Made by a program: the position numbers and the translations under genes
Assembly (NCBI GenBank): GCA_030530185.1
Contig: JAUMVL010000107.1
Location: 1-5,999, forward strand
Origin: Clostridia bacterium
GTDB taxonomy: Bacteria; Bacillota; Clostridia; Christensenellales; CAG-138
Reading direction: 5' to 3'
DNA length: 5,999 nt
In this document: positions 1-4,776 of the stretch, one piece after another
Numbering within the stretch: the stretch's first letter is position 1
How the letters are laid out: each line of letters begins with the position of its first letter
Notes under the pieces: model-generated
What the model was told of the DNA's origin: nothing
Seen by the model: the letters and a program-made list of their open reading frames with translations, nothing else
Databases searched by the model: none

Positions 1-280
1 AAATCATGCCTGTTCCAAGAAATTTGATTTTACTGTCTTACCAGCAGAGAGCCTTACCGAGCTTGTTTTTTCGGACACAGGCGAAGGATTCGATCCAACG
101 GACATCCCGCATCTGTTTGAACGCTATTATAAAGGAAAAAACGCCGGTGCGGACAGCATCGGTATCGGCCTCGCGCTGACGCGGCAGGTACTCGCCGCGC
201 AAAACGCAACGATTGCCGCTGCAAACGGCTTGCACGGCGGCGCGGTATTCACGGTGCGGTTCTATAAGGCGGTGGTGTAA
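1..280 (+). CDS. Sensor histidine kinase, C-terminal fragment (5' end outside window)
   Basis: The reading frame is open from the left edge and stops with TAA at 278-280, giving 92 visible residues. They form the end of a GHKL ATP-binding (HATPase_c) domain. The G1 box reads FSDTGEGF, the F box LFERYYKG, and the G2 box SIGIGLALTRQVL, followed by a typical final beta strand (GGAVFTVRFY). The fragment opens with NHACSKKF, which fits the stretch just after the N box. Proteins of this family autophosphorylate on a conserved His and pass the phosphate to a response regulator, usually encoded immediately upstream; both that gene and the His-containing domain lie outside the window. The stimulus cannot be inferred. 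The gene is convergent with the lipoprotein gene (stop at 296), with only 15 bp between their stop codons. Confidence 0.93.
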   Translation, partial: NHACSKKFDFTVLPAESLTELVFSDTGEGFDPTDIPHLFERYYKGKNAGADSIGIGLALTRQVLAAQNATIAAANGLHGGAVFTVRFYKAVV

Positions 281-297
281 GCGCCGCCTTTTCCTTT
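266..297 (+). terminator. Intrinsic terminator overlapping the histidine kinase stop codon
   Basis: AAGGCGGTG (266-274) pairs with CGCCGCCTT (282-290). The stem is 9 bp with one T-G pair, around a 7-nt loop that contains the TAA stop. A pyrimidine tail, TTCCTTT, follows. The tail is interrupted by CC, so termination may be imperfect. On the minus strand the hairpin is not followed by a T tract, so it should serve the kinase rather than the convergent lipoprotein gene. Confidence 0.6.
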
Positions 298-1717
298 ACC
301 TGATACACGGATGAATTACGCTGCCGTCGATTGCGTTCAGCACCAGATAGCAATTGTCAGATTCCGTAAATTCATTCCGCTCGCCAGTCGTGAACTCCTG
401 CGGTGAAGCATACTGTGTAACGGTTTTCCCGAAAAAGGACCAGGTCGGAATCATCCGTTCAGTATCATCGAATCCTTTTTCACACGTCTGTGTCATCCCG
501 AGTTCAATGCGGTCAATCCGAACCATACGCCCGGTCACGTTGTCCTGCGCCGACACATCCGGCAACGAGCCCTTGATCGCTTGTTGCATAAAAATCTCCG
601 TAATACGATCGAATGGAAGCAACGGAACATTGACTTCGATACACCGCCCGATCCGGCTCGGCATATGCCAATACAGATAAACAACCCCTGAATCGCGCAC
701 ATGCACCTCGGCATATTCACTTTGATACGGATCGGTATACAGCTCTCCATCTTGAACGGAATCCGGAGAAAAGATCTGATCACAGGACCGCGAAATATCC
801 AAACGTTTGCCATAAAGCGTTGCAGGAATGCCTGCAATCGGGCGCGTCAGCCATATCACATAGCATCGCTCCCATTCAGAACGCGGAAGCTCCTTATCCA
901 TCGGAACGCAGCTGCCTGCCTGAATTTGTACAGGCTCAAGCCCGCTACCGCCAAGCTTCTCCAGATACGTCTTCGCCGTTTCTATGGCCTCCTCTTTGGA
1001 GATCGTAACACCCTTCATGTGTTCGAAATCTTCGTCGAGCATTCCCGCCTGAGCAAGCGCAAGTCCGACGCCGTCATCCATACTGTTGAATTCCACATCA
1101 AAAAGGCCGACATCCAAATAGGCCATGCGCTTTTTTCCAAGGTCTGCCATACCAGACACTCTTCGTTCAGCCGCGTATACGGACCAGATCGACGGAATTT
1201 CCGTGCCCGCAAGCTGATCCGGCATTGCATAGTAGATCTTTTGCCACGCTTCGATCTCGTTCTGCCATTCGGCAATCGTTTCATTTTGATCCGCTTGCTC
1301 CCATTCCCGGAAATTCGGGTATTCAAGTTCCGGATTCGCAATCAATTGTTTCAAGTGCGCAATTACCGTATCGATTTCCTGCTGCGATTGCGGCTGCTCT
1401 GTTTGCGGAAACAGGATCGGCTTATCCTCCGCCATAATCTTCATTGTTTTTTCCGCCCAAGACGACGTTGCAGGGATGCGCTCTACTTCAACAACCGGAA
1501 ACAGATCGCAATCTGGCACAATCACCTCTGCATCGACCGAAAGCATAAACCCGTTTGCCGGAATCGGTTCAAGTTGCAGCGAGGTCGGTGCGGCATAGTG
1601 TGCCGGATTTCCCTGCACATTTTGCAGTCTCACCCCGGTCGCTGCCGCCGGCCTTTGGCACGCCAAACTGCTCATTGTAATGAGTAGGCATAAGCTCCAC
1701 AGAATTCTTTTTTTCAT
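296..1717 (-). CDS. Secreted lipoprotein of unknown function (DUF6034-like)
   Basis: A 473-residue protein that starts with a short signal peptide (MKKR, then a hydrophobic core) ending in a lipobox-like SSLAC with the lipidated Cys at residue 20. It should therefore be exported and anchored on the outer face of the membrane. From family memory the size, the Cys-anchored start and the C-terminal strand (YLVLNAIDGSVI, 457-468) resemble the DUF6034 lipoproteins of Clostridia; this is a resemblance, not a database hit. Residues about 236-266 (GVTISKEEAIETAKTYLEKL then a Gly-rich turn) look like a PepSY-type helix. No catalytic motif is visible, and Glu/Asp/Gln residues are abundant in 80-160. 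The start is secure: AAAGGAG (1730-1724) sits 6 nt before the ATG. That site is buried in a predicted hairpin, and the gene seems to have a leader of about 370 nt. It is convergent with the kinase, so a shared role is only a guess. Confidence 0.85.
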   Translation of the reverse strand: MKKRILWSLCLLITMSSLACQRPAAATGVRLQNVQGNPAHYAAPTSLQLEPIPANGFMLSVDAEVIVPDCDLFPVVEVERIPATSSWAEKTMKIMAEDKPILFPQTEQPQSQQEIDTVIAHLKQLIANPELEYPNFREWEQADQNETIAEWQNEIEAWQKIYYAMPDQLAGTEIPSIWSVYAAERRVSGMADLGKKRMAYLDVGLFDVEFNSMDDGVGLALAQAGMLDEDFEHMKGVTISKEEAIETAKTYLEKLGGSGLEPVQIQAGSCVPMDKELPRSEWERCYVIWLTRPIAGIPATLYGKRLDISRSCDQIFSPDSVQDGELYTDPYQSEYAEVHVRDSGVVYLYWHMPSRIGRCIEVNVPLLPFDRITEIFMQQAIKGSLPDVSAQDNVTGRMVRIDRIELGMTQTCEKGFDDTERMIPTWSFFGKTVTQYASPQEFTTGERNEFTESDNCYLVLNAIDGSVIHPCIR

Positions 1718-1725
1718 CGTGTTCT

Positions 1726-1746
1726 CCTTTCATGTTTCATAAAAGG
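1726..1746 (-). promoter_or_regulatory. Hairpin sequestering the Shine-Dalgarno of the lipoprotein gene
   Basis: Read on the minus strand, CCUUUUAUG (1746-1738), loop AAA, CAUGAAAGG (1734-1726) forms a 9-bp hairpin with one U-G pair. Its 3' arm contains AAAGG of the AAAGGAG ribosome binding site. The 5' CC also belongs to the 3' arm of the large inverted repeat (1745-1755), so the large helix and this hairpin compete for bases. This is the usual geometry of translational control in a leader RNA. The pairing is read directly from the sequence; the regulatory role is inferred. Confidence 0.5.
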
Positions 1747-2086
1747 AAAGGGGGACGGCACGGACCGATCCGTTCGCCATCGGCTGCGAACGCCCGATGA
1801 GATGATCCGAATCAATTGGTACGTTCACGCTTTCGGCAAGGGATCGGCCAGGAGAAAGGCACGTGCAGCTGTTCACCGCGTCGCCGCTGCTCCGTTCGGA
1901 AATTCCCGCGGGCGGCTTTCGCATGGGGTCGCGGCATGGAGCGAACCGTCGGCTTTCCGCGAGATCGCGGCCCTTTGGGGAGAAATTCGATTGGGGTGAT
2001 CGGACTTCAAAGGCGGGATCTCAAACGGCGAGGGGCTGCCGACCGGCTCGCTTGGGAAAAACCGGAATGGAGCGCTCCCCCTTTCC
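1745..2086. repeat. Perfect 11-bp inverted repeat enclosing the leader candidate
   Basis: GGAAAGGGGGA at 1745-1755 and TCCCCCTTTCC at 2076-2086 are exact reverse complements separated by 320 bp. In a minus-strand transcript they would form the closing helix of the structured element. There is no direct duplication flanking them and no transposase, so terminal repeats of a mobile element are unlikely. Confidence 0.75.
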
Positions 2087-2092
2087 TCGCTC

Positions 2093-2098
2093 ATTATA
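2093..2098 (-). promoter_or_regulatory. TATAAT -10 element for the lipoprotein leader
   Basis: The plus strand ATTATA is a perfect sigma-A -10 (TATAAT) on the minus strand. It lies about 7 nt before the purine-rich start of the leader candidate. No good -35 exists at 16-18 bp; the nearest TTG-containing hexamers are TTGGAC (12 bp away) and TTGAGA (22 bp away), both badly spaced. The promoter may therefore be weak or activator-dependent. Confidence 0.45.
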
Positions 2099-2135
2099 GA
2101 GTCCGATTTCGTCCAAAACGTCTCAAAACTATGAA

Positions 2136-2224
2136 CAAAATGCGGAATCTTTGTCCCTTCGGGAAAAATTTACAACTTTTCCGGAAGGTCCGAACGCACT
2201 CGCGATGATTCGCCAAAATGCGGA
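2136..2224 (+). repeat. Direct repeat CAAAATGCGGA in the hydrolase upstream region
   Basis: The 11-mer CAAAATGCGGA occurs at 2136-2146 and 2214-2224, 78 bp apart. Between them is a small hairpin (TCCC, TTC, GGGA at about 2154-2164) and a palindrome-like TTCCGGAA (2179-2186). The rest of 2100-2308 shows no clear consensus promoter; the best guess is TTGCGT (2229-2234), 18 bp, GTTAAC (2253-2258), which is weak. A regulator binding site is possible but unproven. Confidence 0.4.
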
Positions 2225-2308
2225 CGAATTGCGTCATAAGCTTGAATTTTGCGTTAACAGACGTCGGAACCGCTTGCGCAGGCGCGAATTCGGTCGTAAA
2301 CTGGGGGC

Positions 2309-3706
2309 ATGAAACAATCAAAGACCGAGCTGCATCAACCGAACGAACAGCCGCGGAACGCCCCCTTGGCCGAAACGATACGGACCTGGCCGGAAGAAAC
2401 CTTGCCGGCGCTTTGGCAGAAAACCAAGGCCGGTTTTCTTTTGCTGCGGCAGCGGATCGCGGCATGGACGAAAGCCCTGTGGGATCGCTACCGTGCCCAG
2501 AGCATTGAGCGGCAGCGGCTGATCGCCGCGGGCGCGATGGGCGGCGTCGCCGTTTTTCTGTTTGCAATCGCATTGATTGTGGGCATCTCGTCGTGCAACG
2601 GTCGCCGTGCACAGGCTGCAGCGCGTGCGATGGTACTCTCTGCCGAAGCCGAAGAATCCGAACCGACGGCGCTGCCCGTTTCGATGGACGAGCTCGGCCC
2701 GACCGAGGAGTGGGAGGACAACGAAGCCGTTCCCGCGCCGACCGAAAAGCCGCAAAGTCTGAAAAAGCACGCCGAAAGTCCCGAGGTGCTTGCTCTGCAA
2801 AAGCGCTTAATTCAGCTCGGCTATCTTGAAATCGACGAGCCGACCGAATATTTCGGCAGCGCGACCGAATACGCGGTCAAGCTGTTTCAGCGGCAGCATG
2901 AATTGACCATGGACGGAGTTGTTGGCGAACAGACGCTCGCGCTGCTCTATTCCGACGAGGCGCAGAAGTATACCTTAAAGGAGGGCGCCGAGGGCCGCGA
3001 TGTGAAGATGTTGCAGGAGCAGCTGGTTGATCTCGGCTATCTTGAAAGCAGTCAGGTCGATTACGTCTACGGCGAGGTGACCCAGGCCGCCGTTATGGCG
3101 TTCCAAAAGCGCAACAAATTGACCGCCGACGGCAAAGCCGGGGAAAAGACGCTCGCGCTGCTCTATTCCGACGACGCCAAGGTGTCGGCAGAGCTTGCGG
3201 CAAAGCAAAAGGCCGAAGAGGAAGCGGCCGCCAAGAAGGCCAAGGAAGAAGAAGCCAAGGCCAAACAGGACGCGGCAAAAGCCAAGCAGGCGCAAAAGAC
3301 CGCGGAAACAAAATCCGCCAAGGAGAAAAAGATCGAAAAGTTCATCAAGGCCGCCCAAAGCAAGCTCGGCTGCGAATACGTGCTCGGCGATCGCGGACCG
3401 AACACGTTCGATTGCTCCGGCTTCGTGTGGTACTGTCTCAAGCAGGCCGGCGTCTCGACGACGCGCCTCAATGCAGCGGGCTTTTCCCGAAAGTCCGGCT
3501 GGAAGGAAATCAAGTCGTACAGTCAGGTGCAAAAAGGCGATATCCTGTTCTTCCGCAGCGATGATTCGAGCAGTGTCAGCCATACGGGCATCTATGTCGG
3601 CGGCGGCATGATGATCGATGCCTCGTCCGGCAACGGAAAGGTCGTCAAACGCGCTGTCTCCGCTTACTGGAAGCGCAACTTTGTGAACGCCCGTCGCCCT
3701 TGGTAA
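2309..3706 (+). CDS. Membrane-anchored peptidoglycan hydrolase: two PG-binding repeats plus NlpC/P60 domain
   Basis: A 465-residue protein, probably type II membrane topology: a basic, Trp-rich cytoplasmic tail (1-70), one TM helix (about 71-94), then an acidic/Pro linker. Two PG_binding_1 repeats follow (about 157-214 and 226-287), each with LQ(K/E)(R/Q)L..LGYLE, a VK/VM.FQ(R/K) core and TLALLYSD at the end. Residues 290-342 are an Ala/Lys/Glu-rich helix, likely a coiled-coil spacer. The NlpC/P60 domain (about 345-465) carries the nucleophile in DCSGF (Cys369), His425 in SHTGIYVG, and Asp437 in MIDAS where many relatives have His. Such enzymes cleave the peptide stem of peptidoglycan, classically D-Glu to diamino acid bonds. 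The ATG at 2309 is the first start after an in-frame stop at 2297-2299, but only GGGGG one base upstream can act as a ribosome binding site, so expression may be low. Likely roles are wall turnover or daughter-cell separation. Confidence 0.92.
   Translation: MKQSKTELHQPNEQPRNAPLAETIRTWPEETLPALWQKTKAGFLLLRQRIAAWTKALWDRYRAQSIERQRLIAAGAMGGVAVFLFAIALIVGISSCNGRRAQAAARAMVLSAEAEESEPTALPVSMDELGPTEEWEDNEAVPAPTEKPQSLKKHAESPEVLALQKRLIQLGYLEIDEPTEYFGSATEYAVKLFQRQHELTMDGVVGEQTLALLYSDEAQKYTLKEGAEGRDVKMLQEQLVDLGYLESSQVDYVYGEVTQAAVMAFQKRNKLTADGKAGEKTLALLYSDDAKVSAELAAKQKAEEEAAAKKAKEEEAKAKQDAAKAKQAQKTAETKSAKEKKIEKFIKAAQSKLGCEYVLGDRGPNTFDCSGFVWYCLKQAGVSTTRLNAAGFSRKSGWKEIKSYSQVQKGDILFFRSDDSSSVSHTGIYVGGGMMIDASSGNGKVVKRAVSAYWKRNFVNARRPW
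2931..3174 (+). repeat. 28-bp exact direct repeat ending both PG-binding domains
   Basis: Positions 2931-2958 and 3147-3174 are identical over 28 bp, exactly 216 bp (72 codons) apart and in the same frame. They encode the end of each PG-binding repeat (TLALLYSD). The rest of the two repeats has diverged, so this identity suggests gene conversion or strong local constraint. Confidence 0.85.
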
Positions 3707-3729
3707 CCGCATCAATCTTTTGAAGCGGA

Positions 3730-3770
3730 ACAGCACCCCCTTGCAAAACAAACGGGGTGCTGTCTTTTTT
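3730..3770 (+). terminator. Strong intrinsic terminator after the NlpC/P60 gene
   Basis: ACAGCACCCC (3730-3739) pairs perfectly with GGGGTGCTGT (3754-3763), a 10-bp stem with a 14-nt loop, followed by C and six T. It lies 24 bp after the hydrolase stop. Read from the other strand the same stem follows the convergent amidase, but its tail (TTCCGCTTC) is poor in T, so it should work best on plus-strand transcripts. Confidence 0.88.
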
Positions 3771-3786
3771 CTGCGAAAAAACCTTT

Positions 3787-4494
3787 TTATTCGGTAGTTG
3801 TCATGAGCTCTTCGGACAAAAGCGGTGCAGGGGTTGCCCTGCCGTCCAAATACGTCAATACGCCTTTTGCGATCGCTTCGGCAAGCGTCTGCTGGTACGC
3901 CTCCTCCTGAAGTTTCTTTTCCTCGGTCGGATTGCTCAAAAACCCACATTCGACCAACACGCTCGGCGCGGACGGGACACGGGTCACGAAATTGTTCGCA
4001 GGGTTGGCGTTGCGGCTTTTCAGCGCGAGCGCATCCGTAATTGCAGAAATCACGCAGGAGGCAAGCTTCTGTCCCTCATCCGCTCCTGCCTGATAGAATG
4101 CCATCGGACCGGAGACGCGGCGGTTGGAGAACTTGTTCATATGAATCGAGACCGTACAGTCTGCATCCGGATTTTTCAGCAGCTCGCCGCGCGCATGCAT
4201 ATCTGCGTTTTTCGTGTCGCCAAGCGCGTGTTCGTCGGGACGCGTCAGCAGCACGCGGCAGCCCGCCTGCTCCAGTGCCGCCTGAACCTTTTTGCCGACG
4301 GCAAGGTTCAGATCCGCTTCGACAACGCCGGTATCGACGCCAACTGCCCCGCCGTCGAATCCGCCGTGGCCGAAATCGAGCACGACGGTATAGGGCGTCG
4401 GCGTCGGTGCGGGTGAAGGAAGCGGCAAATCGGATACGGGTTTTGCACAAGCTGCAAACAGCAGCGACAAAACAAGAACAAATAAACGCTTCAT
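3787..4494 (-). CDS. N-acetylmuramoyl-L-alanine amidase, lipoprotein (Amidase_3, CwlD-like)
   Basis: A 235-residue zinc amidase that cuts the bond between N-acetylmuramic acid and L-Ala. A signal peptide ends in a lipobox-like LLFAAC (Cys16), followed by a Pro-rich linker (22-34). The catalytic domain spans about 35-217. Expected zinc ligands are all present: His43 in DFGHGG, Glu59 in VVEAD, His118 in SIHMN; the catalytic Glu182 is in VLVECGFLSN. Length and the SGPMAFYQAG and ECGFLSNP stretches are like CwlD, the amidase that with PdaA makes muramic lactam in the spore cortex, so a sporulation role is plausible but not proven; a vegetative wall role is the alternative. The ATG at 4494-4492 is fixed by the signal peptide, and an in-frame stop lies a few codons upstream. 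No Shine-Dalgarno is visible before it (AGACTTTCCC), which is unusual beside these neighbours. It is divergent from tRNA-Gly/tuf. Confidence 0.92.
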   Translation of the reverse strand: MKRLFVLVLSLLFAACAKPVSDLPLPSPAPTPTPYTVVLDFGHGGFDGGAVGVDTGVVEADLNLAVGKKVQAALEQAGCRVLLTRPDEHALGDTKNADMHARGELLKNPDADCTVSIHMNKFSNRRVSGPMAFYQAGADEGQKLASCVISAITDALALKSRNANPANNFVTRVPSAPSVLVECGFLSNPTEEKKLQEEAYQQTLAEAIAKGVLTYLDGRATPAPLLSEELMTTTE

Positions 4495-4537
4495 GGGAAA
4501 GTCTATGCAAATTTACCGAGAAAAACGCCGCTATCCG

Positions 4538-4566
4538 TTGACAAACCGATCAAAAGCAAGTAAAAT
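4538..4566 (+). promoter_or_regulatory. Near-consensus sigma-A promoter for tRNA-Gly and tuf
   Basis: TTGACA (4538-4543), a 17-bp spacer, and TAAAAT (4561-4566). Only one base differs from the ideal housekeeping promoter. Transcription should begin near 4573, leaving about 15 nt before the mature tRNA 5' end. Such strength fits a stable RNA and the abundant EF-Tu. Confidence 0.9.
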
Positions 4567-4588
4567 AGAGCCGTTATCATGGAGGCGT

Positions 4589-4662
4589 GCGGGTGTAGCT
4601 CAGTGGCAGAGCACCGGCTTCCCAAGCCGGCTATACGGGTTCGATTCCCGCCACCCGCTCCA
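4589..4662 (+). tRNA. tRNA-Gly, anticodon CCC, CCA encoded
   Basis: The cloverleaf can be drawn in full. Acceptor stem GCGGGTG (4589-4595) pairs with CACCCGC (4652-4658); the discriminator is T4659 and CCA is encoded at 4660-4662. The anticodon arm CCGGC (4614-4618), loop TTCCCAA, GCCGG (4626-4630) gives anticodon CCC at 4621-4623. The T arm has loop TTCGATT (4640-4646) with four good pairs and one A-C mismatch at its outer end (4635/4651). Anticodon CCC reads GGG glycine codons. A U at the discriminator position is usual for bacterial tRNA-Gly. It lies 114 nt upstream of tuf with no terminator between, so maturation from a tRNA-mRNA transcript by RNase P and a 3' nuclease is expected. Confidence 0.96.
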
Positions 4663-4740
4663 AAAGCCGAGGTATCGGCTTCGGCGAGCACCGACATGAT
4701 AACGGTCGGCCCGCTGCCATTGCAGGTTCTTGGAGCGGGT
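4653..4740 (+). promoter_or_regulatory. Structured tRNA-tuf spacer with an exact complement to the tRNA 3' end
   Basis: TTGGAGCGGGT (4730-4740) is an exact 11-nt complement of ACCCGCTCCAA (4653-4663), which spans the acceptor 3' strand, discriminator and CCA of tRNA-Gly. Inside the potential helix are three hairpins: AAGCCGA/TCGGCTT with loop GGTA (4664-4681, abutting the helix), CCGAC/GTCGG (4691-4695/4705-4709) and CTGC/GCAG (4714-4717/4722-4725). No T tract follows any of them, so they are not intrinsic terminators. The helix would be exclusive with the tRNA acceptor stem, which makes it a candidate switch affecting tRNA 3' processing or tuf translation. Pairing is seen; function is inferred. 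Confidence 0.5.
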
Positions 4741-4776
4741 AAAATCAAAATAAAAAATTTTATAAGGAGAACTACA

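Larger units (their letters stand above)
1718..2086 (-). ncRNA. Candidate structured 5' leader or ncRNA upstream of the lipoprotein gene
   Basis: No convincing coding potential was found in either strand, yet the segment is rich in exact hairpins. Minus-strand transcription from the TATAAT at 2098-2093 would begin near 2086, exactly where GGAAAGGGGGA starts; its perfect complement TCCCCCTTTCC closes the element at 1755-1745. Enclosed stems include 2028-2032/2047-2051 (5 bp), 1957-1961/1966-1970 (5 bp, 4-nt loop), 1918-1922/1941-1945 (5 bp), 1771-1777/1786-1792 (7 bp), 1778-1783/1794-1799 (6 bp) and 1760-1764/1769-1773 (5 bp); the last three overlap and are partly exclusive. There is no T-rich terminator before the lipoprotein start, so a cis-acting leader is more likely than a free sRNA. 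I did not find motifs of RNase P, tmRNA, SRP, 6S, T-box, cobalamin, FMN, lysine or glmS RNAs. Confidence 0.45.

Noticed and set aside
701..1687. Plus-strand open frame of 328 codons opposite the lipoprotein gene
   Set aside because: Product is Arg/His/Leu-rich with no recognisable motif, while the minus strand has a signal peptide and a good ribosome binding site.
1718..2086. RNase P RNA, tmRNA, SRP RNA, 6S RNA or a common riboswitch
   Set aside because: Conserved cores such as ACAGAA and GAGGAAAGTCC (RNase P), GTTTCGAC (tmRNA), the SRP helix 8 loop and T-box or glmS cores were not found on either strand by eye. A GGAGCAGCGG stretch recalls SRP helix 8, but the partner strand is missing.
1745..2086. 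Inverted repeat as ends of a small transposable element (MITE)
   Set aside because: No target-site duplication is evident, the repeat is 11 bp of low-complexity purine/pyrimidine, and its position relative to the TATAAT and ribosome binding site is better explained by RNA structure.
1816..2208. Plus-strand open frame of 130 codons in the intergenic region (also several shorter ones on both strands)
   Set aside because: It starts with TTG, lacks a ribosome binding site, is Arg-rich without motifs, and runs through the hairpins of the leader candidate.
2266..2300. ECF-type promoter (GGAAC at 2266) for the hydrolase gene
   Set aside because: The downstream GGTCG lies 21 bp away rather than 16-17, and the match to a typical -10 is poor.
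2975..3949. Minus-strand open frame of 324 codons opposite the NlpC/P60 gene
   Set aside because: It crosses the strong terminator and overlaps the amidase end; composition is that of an antisense shadow of the Ala/Lys/Glu linker.
4579..4776. Upstream extension of the tuf reading frame to an ATG at 4579
   Set aside because: The extension translates the tRNA-Gly gene and spacer (a familiar artefact); the ATG at 4777 has a strong ribosome binding site and begins the standard MAKAKFER.
4663..4776. A T-box riboswitch or second tRNA gene before tuf
   Set aside because: The T-box consensus and stem I are absent, the three hairpins lack tRNA-specific loops, and no anticodon arm or TTCGA T loop is present after 4662.
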